DNA of 64,000 bases from Sulfurimonas sp. HSL3-2 (GCF_039645965.1 NZ_CP147917.1:1240001-1304000); one strand, 5' to 3'. Numbered from the stretch's first letter, positions 44,001 to 52,914 are shown. The notes: generated from the letters alone by a model not told the origin. A program made the numbers and translations.

Positions 44001-45224
44001 ATGAATGTTGATATGATGAGAAAAATAGATTATTACGTCGGTGTTCCACTGACGTTTATCGGAACGATCATAGATAAGACGATGAAACTTTTCAGCTCAA
44101 ACAAAAGAGTAAAACCTACAAACGTACTGCTCATCGAGCTTTCTGAGATGGGAAGTGCTATCATCGTCGATCCTGCTATGAGAAAGCTCAAAGCGAATAT
44201 CGACGGTGAACTTTACTTTGTTATCTTCAGTAAAAACAAAGTAAGTCTCGATCTTTTAGGCACTGTTAAAAGTGAGAATGTCTACACTCTTGATGAGAGC
44301 AATATGGTCTCACTCATCGTCAGTGCATTTAAATTCATATTCTGGTGTAGAGAAAAGAAGATCGATTCGACTATAGACCTTGAACTTTTCTCAAGAGTCA
44401 CTGCACTTTTATCATTTGTAAGCGGTGCTAAAAATCGTGTCGGATTTCACAGTTTTCACAACGAAGGGCTTTACCGCGGTGACTTTTTAAACAAAAAAGT
44501 AGCATATAACCCGCATCAGCACATAGCAAAAAGCTTTGTCGCACTGGTAGACGCTCTTTTAAGCGAAAAAGATGAGATCCCTTTTACAAAGCGCATCATC
44601 CCTGATGAAGAGATTCAAATAGCAAAAGCCGTGATCGATGAGACTGACCAAAGAGAAGTTTTAGAGACGATCTCTGAGAGATACGAAGGGTTTGATAAAG
44701 ATGTAAACCCTGTCATCCTTGTCAACTCAAATGCTTCAGACCTGCTTCCTCAGCGTAGATGGGACAGAGCAAACTACTGTGAAGTGATCAAAAAGATCCT
44801 TGCATATAATGACAAAGCGATCATTCTTCTTACAGGAGCTCCGGCAGAATCTGAAGGCGCACAGCTTCTGGCTGACTGTGTGGATGACAAAAGATGTATC
44901 AACTTTGCCGGCGGAGTGAAGTTTTTACAGCTCCCTACTCTGTACTCAGTAAGTGCATTTATGCTGACAAACGACTCGGGACCGGCTCACTTTGCGTCGA
45001 TAACAGATATGCATACGTTTGTCATCTTCGGACCTGAGACTCCTGCACTTTACGGCTCACTCGGACCGACGACGCCGATCTTTGCAGGTATGGCATGTAG
45101 TCCTTGTGTAAGTGCGGCAAATCATAGAAAAACGCCTTGTACGGACAACCAATGTATCCAAGTCATCACACCGGACTGGGTATTTAACACTCTCAAATTC
45201 AAACTTGATGAACTTACTAAGTAA
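44001..45224 (+). CDS. Glycosyltransferase family 9 (heptosyltransferase-like)
   Basis: This 407-residue soluble or membrane-associated enzyme belongs to the GT-B family 9. Visible motifs: ILVNSNASDLLPQRRW at the nucleotide-sugar domain, LLTGAPAESE, and TNDSGPAHFAS with FGPETPALYG near the C-terminus. A cysteine-rich stretch (ACSPCVSAANHRKTPCTDNQC in pieces) near the end is typical of LPS heptosyltransferase-like proteins. It overlaps the next gene by 17 bp. It may add a core sugar of the lipopolysaccharide. Confidence 0.87.
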   Translation: MNVDMMRKIDYYVGVPLTFIGTIIDKTMKLFSSNKRVKPTNVLLIELSEMGSAIIVDPAMRKLKANIDGELYFVIFSKNKVSLDLLGTVKSENVYTLDESNMVSLIVSAFKFIFWCREKKIDSTIDLELFSRVTALLSFVSGAKNRVGFHSFHNEGLYRGDFLNKKVAYNPHQHIAKSFVALVDALLSEKDEIPFTKRIIPDEEIQIAKAVIDETDQREVLETISERYEGFDKDVNPVILVNSNASDLLPQRRWDRANYCEVIKKILAYNDKAIILLTGAPAESEGAQLLADCVDDKRCINFAGGVKFLQLPTLYSVSAFMLTNDSGPAHFASITDMHTFVIFGPETPALYGSLGPTTPIFAGMACSPCVSAANHRKTPCTDNQCIQVITPDWVFNTLKFKLDELTK

Positions 45225-46647
45225 AGAGCATTATCCGCTTTTAATCTTCATCACCTCAGTAGCCTTTATCAGGCTGCTTTTATCCGTTCATGTCGGACTT
45301 GGCGTCGATGAAGCCCATTATGTGCTTTACGGACTAAATCTCGATCTCAGCTACTTTGACCATCCGCCTCTTGTTGGCTGGACAGAAGCATTTTTTACAT
45401 CACTGTTCGGTGTAAACGAGTTTGCCGCAAGGATCGGTGCTGTCCTTATCGGCTTTTTTACATCTTTATTTGTATATAGACTTATTTACGAAATAAGCAA
45501 AGATACAAAGACCGCTTTTTTTGCCGTTTTGGCACTGCATGCATCGTTTTTGTTTAACGCTTTGTTTATCATGCTTCTGCCCGATACGTTTTTATTTCTG
45601 TTTATCATTCCTATCATATTTACCGTTATAAAGATCGAAAAGACGAATGCTCTTTCAGCTTGGGTACTGCTGGGTGTATTGCTCGGTCTTAGCGGACTGG
45701 CAAAATATACCGCTGTTTTGTTTATCGTTCCTATAGTCATGTATGTCCTCTTTAAAAAACGCTGGGATATGGTCTTCAATCTAAAGATGCTCCCCGCCGT
45801 CATTATCGCACTTCTTTTAATATCTCCCGTGATCTACTGGAATATCCAACATGACTGGATAAGTTTTACCTACCAAAGCGAGCATGTCGTCGGTGCAAGT
45901 CACATCAACTGGAACGGTTTTTTAAGCTCAATGGGTGCACAGTTCGGTGCATACAATCCGTTTCTTTTCCCCGTAGCCTTTTACGGTCTTTACAAAGCTT
46001 TAAGGGCTAAAGATGACACGATCTTCCTCTCGGGACTGTTTGGTATCGTACTTATCTCTTTTTTCACTTATGCATCGCTGTACAAACCTGCCCTGCCTCA
46101 CTGGAGTGCACTTTTTTATCTGCTTTTTATCCCTATAGGAAGCTACTACCTGCTTGAGATGGCAAAAGGATATAAAAAGTACATTCAAGCAGCAGTATGG
46201 TTTGGACTTATCGTATCTGCCTTAGCCTATATAGAACTTGGATTTAAGATCATTCCACTGCCGGATTATCAATCGCTTCACCGCGATATTTACGGCTGGG
46301 ACAAGATCCTAAAAGAGGCGAACAGCTTTGTAAAAGACGAGGAGAAAGATGCCATTGCCGTGACAAACTGGACACTGGCATCTCGTGCCATCTTTTACAA
46401 CAGCGCTTATAAGAGTAAAGTCTATCTAATTGACGACAGATATGATCAGTTCGATATCTGGCAAAAAGGCTCGCCTATCGGAAAAGACCTGATAGTGATC
46501 GATACCCATTTTTTCCATAAAGATATTGAAAAATATATGAAGTGTGACAGCATACTAGAGGACAAAAGTTTTGATATCATGCTTAATAACCATAAAGTAA
46601 ACACTATAAATCTGTTTACATGTAAGAACTACCAAGGACTCAAATGA
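45208..46647 (+). CDS. Glycosyltransferase family 39-like (ArnT/PMT-type) membrane protein, second copy
   Basis: This 479-residue protein is a paralog of 41638-43032: LGVDEAHYVLYGLN and YFDHPPLVGWTEAFF match its catalytic loop, and the C-terminus has the same RYDQFDIW pattern. It has about eleven helices. ATG 45208 is chosen because the membrane helix starts directly after it; the longer reading from 45112 adds about 32 residues unlike the family. It overlaps the GT9 stop. Two ArnT-like enzymes with a PAP2 phosphatase suggest two lipid-linked sugar transfers in the envelope. Confidence 0.86.
   Translation: MNLLSKEHYPLLIFITSVAFIRLLLSVHVGLGVDEAHYVLYGLNLDLSYFDHPPLVGWTEAFFTSLFGVNEFAARIGAVLIGFFTSLFVYRLIYEISKDTKTAFFAVLALHASFLFNALFIMLLPDTFLFLFIIPIIFTVIKIEKTNALSAWVLLGVLLGLSGLAKYTAVLFIVPIVMYVLFKKRWDMVFNLKMLPAVIIALLLISPVIYWNIQHDWISFTYQSEHVVGASHINWNGFLSSMGAQFGAYNPFLFPVAFYGLYKALRAKDDTIFLSGLFGIVLISFFTYASLYKPALPHWSALFYLLFIPIGSYYLLEMAKGYKKYIQAAVWFGLIVSALAYIELGFKIIPLPDYQSLHRDIYGWDKILKEANSFVKDEEKDAIAVTNWTLASRAIFYNSAYKSKVYLIDDRYDQFDIWQKGSPIGKDLIVIDTHFFHKDIEKYMKCDSILEDKSFDIMLNNHKVNTINLFTCKNYQGLK
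46616..46625. repeat. TTACATGTAA palindrome copy 5
   Basis: Inside the second GT39 gene close to its end, as TTTACATGTAAG on the plus strand. Confidence 0.85.
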
Positions 46648-47309
46648 TATTTTCTAAAAAACAGTACTTTTTAGCGATCTCACTTACCGTTTTATTTATT
46701 ATTTTCTCTTACCTTTACCTCGATAAAAATGTAGCCAGATACTTCTTGGCACATGCATCTACCTACGACTCCCTAGGAGATTTTATCAGTACATTCGGTG
46801 AATCAAACTGGTATATCGGCAGTGCGGTCTTAGGATTTCTTTTTTTCAAATTTGTTAAAAAGCATGAACTGTTTAAACAGAGATTTCTCTTTTTACTCTA
46901 TATAAACCTCTTCTCAGGTCTGCTGAGCATCATCCTAAAAAACATCTTCGGAAGAATACGTCCATGGGGGCTTAGAAACGGCGGTGACGAGTATGGCTTT
47001 TTACTGTTTCAGAACTTTGATATGGGATTTATCGAAAAGATGAAATACCACTTTACGACGCTTGTCGATGCACCGACGACATATACCTCTTTTCCATCTG
47101 GTCATACGACTACCATATTTGCCGTATTTACCTATCTTTGTATATTATTCCCTAAATACATCTATTTGTGGCTAAGCGTAGCTGTAGTCTTTGCTAGCGG
47201 AAGACTGATGGACAGTGACCACTTTTTAAGTGATATCACTGCCGGAGCGATGCTTGGTACTCTTTCTACACTCTTTTTGTATTCCAAACTAAAGGAAAAG
47301 ATCAAATGA
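46644..47309 (+). CDS. PAP2-family membrane phosphatase
   Basis: This 221-residue membrane protein has the three phosphatase motifs: KNIFGRIRPW (KX6RP), SFPSGHTT (PSGH) and GRLMDSDHFLSD (RX5HX3D). It should remove a phosphate from a lipid such as undecaprenyl diphosphate or lipid A. It overlaps the preceding GT39 gene by ATGA and the metallophosphatase by 4 bp. The operon suggests recycling of the lipid carrier used by the neighbouring glycosyltransferases, or lipid A dephosphorylation like LpxE/LpxF. Confidence 0.9.
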   Translation: MIFSKKQYFLAISLTVLFIIFSYLYLDKNVARYFLAHASTYDSLGDFISTFGESNWYIGSAVLGFLFFKFVKKHELFKQRFLFLLYINLFSGLLSIILKNIFGRIRPWGLRNGGDEYGFLLFQNFDMGFIEKMKYHFTTLVDAPTTYTSFPSGHTTTIFAVFTYLCILFPKYIYLWLSVAVVFASGRLMDSDHFLSDITAGAMLGTLSTLFLYSKLKEKIK

Positions 47310-48574
47310 AATTTTTAAAAAGAACCGGGATTTTTTTATTTGTCGTAGCACTGCTGTACGGCATCGGCAGACTCGTCGTCGTCACTTATGACAGTTACAT
47401 GTTTGTAGATAGACAGCCTTACCTTCAGATGCAGACACAAAACTCCATCACCGTGAAATGGCAGACACCTGAGTATGAGATAGGAAGTGTGGATTACGCG
47501 AACGGCTTACATGTAAGCGAAAAAGAGGCTCAAAAATACCACGAAGTGACTCTTACCGGACTAAAACCTGACAGCTGTTATGACTATAAGGTCAATTCTA
47601 CATCGTTAAAGATAGACAATACGAACAGAAGGTTTTGTACTTTAAACACGAAAAAAGATCTTGAAAGGGTATGGGTAGTCGGAGATACAGGCGAAAACTC
47701 TACTAATCAGAAAAATGTCTACAACTCTATGCTCTCTTATGTAGACAACAACCTCTCTAAAATAGACCTATGGGTACTTTTAGGCGATAATGCTTACAAA
47801 AGCGGTACTCAAAAACAGTACAACAAACAGCTTTTTAACTCCTACAAGGAACTTGTGAAACAAAAAGATGTATGGGCGGTCATTGGAAATCACGATGCAA
47901 GACGCTGGGCTTTTTATCATATATTTGATTTTCCTACAAAAGGCGAGTCCGGCGGAATACCTAGCGGAAGTGAAAAATACTACTCCGTCGATGAAGCGAA
48001 CTTTCACCTTGTGATGCTTGACAGCGAAACAGAAGACAGAAGTGCTAACGGAGATATGGCAAATTGGCTTAAAAAAGATCTGGCGAAAAACACGAAACCT
48101 TGGACGATCGTAGTCTTTCACCATCCTCCATACTCTGACGGTTCGCATCACTCTGACAACCCTCATGACAGCGGCGGGCGTATGAAAGAGATGAGAGAGA
48201 ACTTTATACCTATATTTGACAAGTACGATGTCGATCTTGTTATGAGCGGGCACTCTCATGTTTATGAAAGAAGCCGTCTTTTAGTAAACCATACAGGTGA
48301 CAGCAAGACATTTGATCCTGCCCTGCATGTAAAAGAGGACAGCCTTACGACCTACACCAAACCTTTAGCTAAAACACCCAACAGCGGAACGGTATATATC
48401 GTCGACGGTTCAGGTTCAAAAGCGGATAGCGGAGATTTTAAACTTCCTGAATTGCCGTTAGGATACTCGATATCGGGTTCAGTCATCTTAGAGATCACAC
48501 CGACGACACTTTCTGAGAAGTTTTTAACCGATGAGGGCAAGATACAAGACAGTTTTACAATAACAAAAAAATAG
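47306..48574 (+). CDS. Membrane-anchored metallophosphatase with fibronectin-like N-terminal domain
   Basis: This 422-residue protein has an N-terminal membrane anchor (residues about 6-28), a purple-acid-phosphatase-type N-terminal beta domain (about 35-115; DRQPYLQMQTQNSITVKWQT) and a calcineurin-like phosphatase domain with VVGDTGENS, LLGDNAYKSG, IGNHDARRW, VFHHPPYSD and MSGHSHVYERS, the full set of metal ligands. The active site should face the periplasm. Together with the PAP2 enzyme it could hydrolyse phosphate esters of surface lipids or scavenge phosphate. It converges on the Xer gene with only 2 bp between stops and no terminator is visible. Confidence 0.9.
   Translation: MKFLKRTGIFLFVVALLYGIGRLVVVTYDSYMFVDRQPYLQMQTQNSITVKWQTPEYEIGSVDYANGLHVSEKEAQKYHEVTLTGLKPDSCYDYKVNSTSLKIDNTNRRFCTLNTKKDLERVWVVGDTGENSTNQKNVYNSMLSYVDNNLSKIDLWVLLGDNAYKSGTQKQYNKQLFNSYKELVKQKDVWAVIGNHDARRWAFYHIFDFPTKGESGGIPSGSEKYYSVDEANFHLVMLDSETEDRSANGDMANWLKKDLAKNTKPWTIVVFHHPPYSDGSHHSDNPHDSGGRMKEMRENFIPIFDKYDVDLVMSGHSHVYERSRLLVNHTGDSKTFDPALHVKEDSLTTYTKPLAKTPNSGTVYIVDGSGSKADSGDFKLPELPLGYSISGSVILEITPTTLSEKFLTDEGKIQDSFTITKK
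47507..47516. repeat. TTACATGTAA palindrome copy 6
   Basis: Inside the metallophosphatase gene; here the palindrome extends to 14 bp (GCTTACATGTAAGC). Confidence 0.85.
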
Positions 48575-48576
48575 AG

Positions 48577-49392
48577 TTATGCGAGCGGGTGATACTGCCT
48601 GACGGTATCTTGAAGATTTTGTTTTTGGACGTGCGTATAGATCTGAGTCGTCAGCAAAGAAGCATGTCCGAGCAGCTCTTGAACGACTCTTAGATCCGCT
48701 CCGCCGATAATGAGCGAAGTCGCATAAGAGTGTCTTAAAACATGCGGAGAGACACCGAGATACTTCTGTGTTATCTTATATGCAGATATTCGGCTAAGGG
48801 GTTTACCCTGATAGTTTAACCAGATATCATCTTTTTCAAAAGGGCTCTCGTAAACATACTCGTTCATCGCTTTTAAAGCGATATCGGCAATGGGGATTAT
48901 CCGCTCTTTATCTCCCTTCCCGTGCCTTACATGTAACCATTCACCTTCGATATCTTCACGTCTGAGAGCCAACGCTTCACTTATCCTCGTACCGCTTGCA
49001 TATAAAAAAAGTATAAGTGCATAGTCACGCATCCCTATCCATGACGATCTGTCGATAAGAGAGAGAGCATTTTTGACATCATTAAAAGATAGAAATTTTG
49101 GAAGTGTCTTGGGTATCTTAGAGAGTTTAAAGTGGTTTTTCTCATCTGCAAACTGACTCTTGTAGCAAAAGTCGAAAAAAGCGTTTACAGAGGAGAGTTT
49201 GCGGTTTAACGTACGCTTGTTTGAATACTCTGTTAAGAGATTTAAAACTTCGTTCGAATCAAGCTTTATAAGAGGTTTTTTTAAAGCATCCTCAATATGC
49301 AACAGATCGTTTTTATAAGCTTCTATGCTTCTTTTACTTAATGCTTTTGTAACAGTGATGTACTCTATAAAAGCTTCTAGTTCATTTGACAT
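48577..49392 (-). CDS. Tyrosine recombinase XerC/D family
   Basis: This 271-residue recombinase has an N-terminal core-binding domain and a catalytic domain with all active-site residues: Arg in GTRISEAL, Lys in HGKGDKER, HVLRH, LGHASLLTTQIYTHV with the nucleophilic Tyr. The most likely role is resolution of chromosome dimers, because no phage genes or attachment repeats flank it. In many Campylobacterota the dimer resolvase is XerH, a longer single recombinase; this one is closer to XerC/D length. It abuts the BamB-like gene by 1 bp. A dif site was not identified with certainty; a 12-bp inverted repeat at 59967-59997 is discussed separately. Confidence 0.9.
   Translation of the reverse strand: MSNELEAFIEYITVTKALSKRSIEAYKNDLLHIEDALKKPLIKLDSNEVLNLLTEYSNKRTLNRKLSSVNAFFDFCYKSQFADEKNHFKLSKIPKTLPKFLSFNDVKNALSLIDRSSWIGMRDYALILFLYASGTRISEALALRREDIEGEWLHVRHGKGDKERIIPIADIALKAMNEYVYESPFEKDDIWLNYQGKPLSRISAYKITQKYLGVSPHVLRHSYATSLIIGGADLRVVQELLGHASLLTTQIYTHVQKQNLQDTVRQYHPLA
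48927..48936. repeat. TTACATGTAA palindrome copy 7
   Basis: Inside the Xer recombinase gene, in the context CTTACATGTAAC. Confidence 0.85.
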
Positions 49393-50396
49393 TATTTTAT
49401 ATAGAAAAACTCATCATCCACGTAAAATGCTTTATCTCCGACATAGATATAGCTGTCTTTGCTGATACTCACGTCATACAGATCATAAGATGCCAGATCT
49501 TTACTCAAAGAGATGATATAGCCTTCTTTCTCTAAAAGATAGACTCTTTCATCTGTCACTATCATCCCCAAAAAGTGTGCAAAAGGAAACTTTATCTTCG
49601 ACTTCACTTGAAGGGAAGGCGTCAGATTGACCACTTCACCCTGCTTTGTAGCGATATATATACCGTCTTTGTCATACTTCATATTACGTATCTCGTACGG
49701 CTCGCGTATCTCTTTGTTTGCAAGAGACAGAAGTTTATAACCCGTTGCCGCTACAAGGTTGTCGTCGACAACACTAAAAGAGGTTATGTTGTTAAAGTTC
49801 TCGGCACTGCTTACGATGATCGACCTAAGGACTTTTTTCTCTTTAGAATTGACGATCACGATCTTTCCGTCAAGTGTCAAAAAGAGGACAAGGTCATCTA
49901 GAAAGTATGGGTTTACTATCTTCGCGTTAACCGCTAAAGGGGCATTTCCCTGAGAATGAAATATGATCTTTTTACTCTCGATAGAGTAGATCGCAAGCTC
50001 ATTACTTGCGAAGACTACAGCCAAGAGATCGTCTTTTACACTAGCAGCAGCTACTGTTTTTTTAAGCTCGAAAAGATCTCTTACCGAGTTATCGTCTCTT
50101 GATATAAGCGTCAGGTTACCGTCTATCTCCGAAGTGATTATCCATTTATCGCTTATCCCTATCAATCTCTCATTCTCGACTGAGATATGCGGATTGATAA
50201 CGCTGTCTTTTACAAGAACGCTTCCGTCTTCTAAAAGCGCACCGTTTGATGTGACATCTATGATCGACTCGTTCAAGTCATCTTCATTTTCCCATGAACC
50301 GATAGTGTCTTTTGTAGGTTTAAAAACTTGTTTTGTACTACACCCGCTAAAGACCAGTAATGCGGCTATAGTTATAAGATAAAAAAATGCTTTCAC
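49392..50396 (-). CDS. bamB: BamB-like PQQ-repeat lipoprotein
   Basis: This 334-residue protein has a lipoprotein signal ending LLVFSGC (Cys19). The rest is beta-rich with repeated blades such as KIIFHSQGNAPLAV and LVLFLTLDGKIVIVNSKEK, a beta-propeller-like pattern of BamB/PQQ repeats. BamB assists outer-membrane protein assembly. It follows the YfgM-like gene by 3 bp, the same order as yfgM-bamB in E. coli, which supports the assignment. The start is GTG at 50396. The blade repeats are divergent, so the identification is tentative. Confidence 0.65.
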   Translation of the reverse strand: MKAFFYLITIAALLVFSGCSTKQVFKPTKDTIGSWENEDDLNESIIDVTSNGALLEDGSVLVKDSVINPHISVENERLIGISDKWIITSEIDGNLTLISRDDNSVRDLFELKKTVAAASVKDDLLAVVFASNELAIYSIESKKIIFHSQGNAPLAVNAKIVNPYFLDDLVLFLTLDGKIVIVNSKEKKVLRSIIVSSAENFNNITSFSVVDDNLVAATGYKLLSLANKEIREPYEIRNMKYDKDGIYIATKQGEVVNLTPSLQVKSKIKFPFAHFLGMIVTDERVYLLEKEGYIISLSKDLASYDLYDVSISKDSYIYVGDKAFYVDDEFFYIK

Positions 50397-50399
50397 GTC

Positions 50400-50996
50400 T
50401 TACTTTACACCATAATGCATCAACGACTTTGCAACTGCGTATACAGGCGATTGTGACGAAACTAAAGCAAGCTTTCTATGTGCTTGATCGATCTTGTTTT
50501 CCTGCATAAGCAACACAGCACTTTCAATCGCTGCAAGATCTCTGTATATAGCATCTTCATTGTTTGTATAACTGTTAAGATCATTTAGTTTTTTCTCTGA
50601 TGATGCGACCTGATACGATGCAAGATCAGATACTGCCAAAGCTTTTGAAGATTTCAGCTCTTTTAGTTTATTGATATCACCCTTTTCGATCGCAACCGAA
50701 AGCATATAAAGGTCATAAAGTTTAGGATTTTTATCTTTTAAGACAGCTAAAGCTTCCTGATTATCGGCATTTTTCTGCAGACTCATAAGTGCAGAGTTTG
50801 AAGCCTCTGCTTCACTGTTTTTCGTATATTCATAAATAGCGTTAGCACCGACTACGACCACTGCTATTACGACCAGACCTATCAGTTTTGTTTTATATTT
50901 TTTTACAAAACGTTCAGTTTTTACAGCATTTTCAAAAAATTTTTCTTCAGCGTTCAGTTCATCTTTTACCATAGATATATTATCTTTTAAACTCAA
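50400..50996 (-). CDS. YfgM-like membrane-anchored TPR protein
   Basis: This 198-residue protein has a cytoplasmic N-terminus, one transmembrane helix (about residues 35-55; LIGLVVIAVVVVGANAIYEY) and a helical periplasmic domain with TPR-like spacing. E. coli YfgM is an ancillary SecYEG-associated chaperone encoded directly upstream of bamB. The TTG at 50996 has GGAG upstream; ATG 50972 is an alternative start. It precedes the BamB-like gene by 3 bp and is divergent from gatC. Identification rests on topology and neighbourhood, not motif. Confidence 0.65.
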   Translation of the reverse strand: MSLKDNISMVKDELNAEEKFFENAVKTERFVKKYKTKLIGLVVIAVVVVGANAIYEYTKNSEAEASNSALMSLQKNADNQEALAVLKDKNPKLYDLYMLSVAIEKGDINKLKELKSSKALAVSDLASYQVASSEKKLNDLNSYTNNEDAIYRDLAAIESAVLLMQENKIDQAHRKLALVSSQSPVYAVAKSLMHYGVK

Positions 50997-51075
50997 AAAC
51001 TATCTCCGTATATTTAAATTGTCAACAATGATAGCAAATAGATTGTTAAAGTTTTGTGAAATAGATTTTTTTTGT

Positions 51076-51081
51076 TACAAT
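51076..51081 (+). promoter_or_regulatory. Candidate -10 box of the gatC-arsC-pilT operon
   Basis: TACAAT, 40 bp before the ATG at 51121, in the gap divergent from the YfgM-like gene. A strong AGGGGA ribosome site precedes gatC. No clear -35 is visible. Confidence 0.4.
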
Positions 51082-51120
51082 CTACTATAAAAATATAAAA
51101 CTATAAACTAGGGGAATTTA

Positions 51121-51411
51121 ATGCAAGTCGATAATGCACTTTTAACACGCTTGGAGAAGCTGTCATATCTAAAAGTATCTGATGATAAGAGAGAGGAGAT
51201 CATATCTCAACTTTCAGAAATAGTATCGTTTGTCGACAACTTAAACGAGCTAAATACAGATAATGTCGACGACAAGTTTTCTATGACGGATCAAGCAACA
51301 TTTACGCGTGAAGATGTAGAAAATTGTGATCGCAGTATAAATGACGACATACTAAAACATGCACCGGACTCTCAAGATCATTTCTTCATAGTTCCAAAGA
51401 TCATAGAGTAA
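51121..51411 (+). CDS. gatC: Asp-tRNA(Asn)/Glu-tRNA(Gln) amidotransferase subunit C
   Basis: This 96-residue protein begins MQVDNALLTRLEKLSYLKVS and contains LSEIVSFVDNLNELNTDNVDD, the family pattern of GatC. It stabilises the GatAB amidotransferase that makes Gln-tRNA and Asn-tRNA in bacteria lacking one of the synthetases; gatA and gatB are not in this window, as is common in Campylobacterota. It is 5 bp upstream of the ArsC-like gene. Confidence 0.93.
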   Translation: MQVDNALLTRLEKLSYLKVSDDKREEIISQLSEIVSFVDNLNELNTDNVDDKFSMTDQATFTREDVENCDRSINDDILKHAPDSQDHFFIVPKIIE

Positions 51412-51416
51412 AAAAT

Positions 51417-51758
51417 ATGATTATTGTAAACGGTATTAAAAATTGCGATAGCGTTAAAAAAGCGCTCAAATTTCTAAAAGAGAACAATATAGAGCACTCT
51501 TTTAGAGATTTTAAGGCTGACCCGGCAAACTGCGACGAGATCAAGAAGTGGCTAAAAGGTTCAGATATCGGCAAACTTTTCAATACCAGAGGTACAACAT
51601 ATAGAAAATTAAACTTAAAAGAGCTAAACTTAGATGAGAATGGTAAAGTTGACTGGCTTTGTAAGGAAAATCTTCTTATTAAAAGGCCTGTGATACAATA
51701 TCCAAACGGTATAATAGTCGGATACGATAAAGAGATTTATGAAATGGAGTTTCTATGA
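51417..51758 (+). CDS. ArsC/Spx/YffB-family thioredoxin-fold protein
   Basis: This 113-residue protein has the YffB-like N-terminus NGIKNCDSVKKALKFL with a single redox Cys, and GTTYRKLNLKEL plus a C-terminal RPVIQYPNGIIVGYDK in which the Arg-Pro pair matches the family. YffB-like proteins resemble arsenate reductases but probably act as glutathione- or thiol-dependent reductases; arsenate resistance is not implied here, as no ars operon is near. It overlaps pilT by ATGA. Confidence 0.85.
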   Translation: MIIVNGIKNCDSVKKALKFLKENNIEHSFRDFKADPANCDEIKKWLKGSDIGKLFNTRGTTYRKLNLKELNLDENGKVDWLCKENLLIKRPVIQYPNGIIVGYDKEIYEMEFL

Positions 51759-52834
51759 GTCAAGAAGTTCAAAAACTAGACATAAAAAAACTTTTAAAAA
51801 GTGTTGTTGCCTATAAGGCTTCCGATCTACACCTTGTTGCGAATTCTGAGCCTCAAATACGTAGGGATGGAAGGCTTGTAGCTCTTAACCTGCCTGTTTT
51901 AGACGGAGATATGATCACGGAGATGGCATATGCCCTGCTCTCTGAAAAGCAAAAGAAAGACTTTGAAGAGTTTAATGAGCTTGACTTTGCGATCATGATT
52001 CCGGATGTCGGACGTTTTCGTTCCAACTACTATAGAACGATGGGTGACATCGCTTGTGCCTTTCGTATAATCCCGACGGATATCCCTTCACTTGACGACT
52101 TGAATGCTAAAAAGATCTTTAAAGAACTGGTAAAACGCGAAAAAGGTCTTATCTTAGTAACAGGTCCTACTGGTAGCGGTAAATCGACTACTCTTGCAGC
52201 GATGCTCAATGAGATCAACGAAACTGAGAAAAAACACGTTATCACTGTCGAAGATCCGGTCGAGTTCGTCCATAAGAACAAAAAATGTCTCTTCTCACAA
52301 AGAAATGTCGGAACCGATACAAACGGTTTCCATACGGCGCTCAAATACGCACTTCGTCAAGATCCTGACGTTATTCTGATCGGGGAGATGCGTGATAAAG
52401 AGACTATCGGTGCTGCGCTAACTGCGGCAGAAACAGGTCACTTGGTCTTTGGAACACTGCACACCAACTCTGCTCCACAGACTATCAACCGTATTATCGA
52501 CGTTTTCGGTGGAGATGAACAGCCGCAGATCCGTGCACAGCTCTCGACTTCACTGATCGCCGTCATATCCCAAGCGCTTATTCCTCGTATCGGTGGCGGC
52601 CGTATTGCAGCGCAAGAGCTTCTAGTCGTTAATCCTGCAATCGCGAACCTTATCCGTGAAGATAAAGTTCACCAGCTTTACTCTCAAATGCAGCTAAACC
52701 AACAGGGAACGAATATGACTACGCAGACTCAGGAGATCATAGATTTCCTAAGAAAGAAAATCATCTCCAAAGAGAATGCTATCGGATTCTCAAATCGTCC
52801 TGAAGAGCTCATAAAAATGATAGACGGACTGTAA
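51755..52834 (+). CDS. pilT: Type IV pilus retraction ATPase PilT
   Basis: This 359-residue hexameric ATPase has the Walker A motif GPTGSGKSTTLAAML, ITVEDPVEFVHKNK, an Asp box (ALRQDPDVILIGEMRD), Walker B-like segment and the His box TGHLVFGTLHTNSA. The C-terminal AIRNLIRE-type element appears as NPAIANLIREDK. PilT retracts type IV pili for twitching or DNA uptake. No other pilus genes are in this window. It overlaps the ArsC-like gene by 4 bp and is followed by the structured gap at 52843-52905. Confidence 0.94.
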   Translation: MSQEVQKLDIKKLLKSVVAYKASDLHLVANSEPQIRRDGRLVALNLPVLDGDMITEMAYALLSEKQKKDFEEFNELDFAIMIPDVGRFRSNYYRTMGDIACAFRIIPTDIPSLDDLNAKKIFKELVKREKGLILVTGPTGSGKSTTLAAMLNEINETEKKHVITVEDPVEFVHKNKKCLFSQRNVGTDTNGFHTALKYALRQDPDVILIGEMRDKETIGAALTAAETGHLVFGTLHTNSAPQTINRIIDVFGGDEQPQIRAQLSTSLIAVISQALIPRIGGGRIAAQELLVVNPAIANLIREDKVHQLYSQMQLNQQGTNMTTQTQEIIDFLRKKIISKENAIGFSNRPEELIKMIDGL

Positions 52835-52852
52835 TAAAAAAAGTCTTACACG

Positions 52853-52887
52853 AAGTACCGGGCTGCTGGAAGTAGCTTAGGGTACTT
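52853..52887 (+). other. Candidate structured RNA or hairpin after pilT
   Basis: A nested hairpin is readable on the plus strand: arms AAGTACC and GGTACTT (7-bp perfect) enclose an inner stem GCTGC/GTAGC with one G-U pair and a TGGAA loop. The region between runs of A (52836-52842 and 52903-52909) is about 60 bases. No known RNA family could be assigned; it might only be part of a terminator system between convergent genes. Confidence 0.35.
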
Positions 52888-52914
52888 ATTCCCCCAAGCA
52901 AAAAAATTATGAAG

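Noticed and set aside
52843-52905. SRP (4.5S) RNA
   Set aside because: One strand contains AGCAGCC and the other a GGAA loop, but the conserved CAGG strand and the correct order around the tetraloop are missing.
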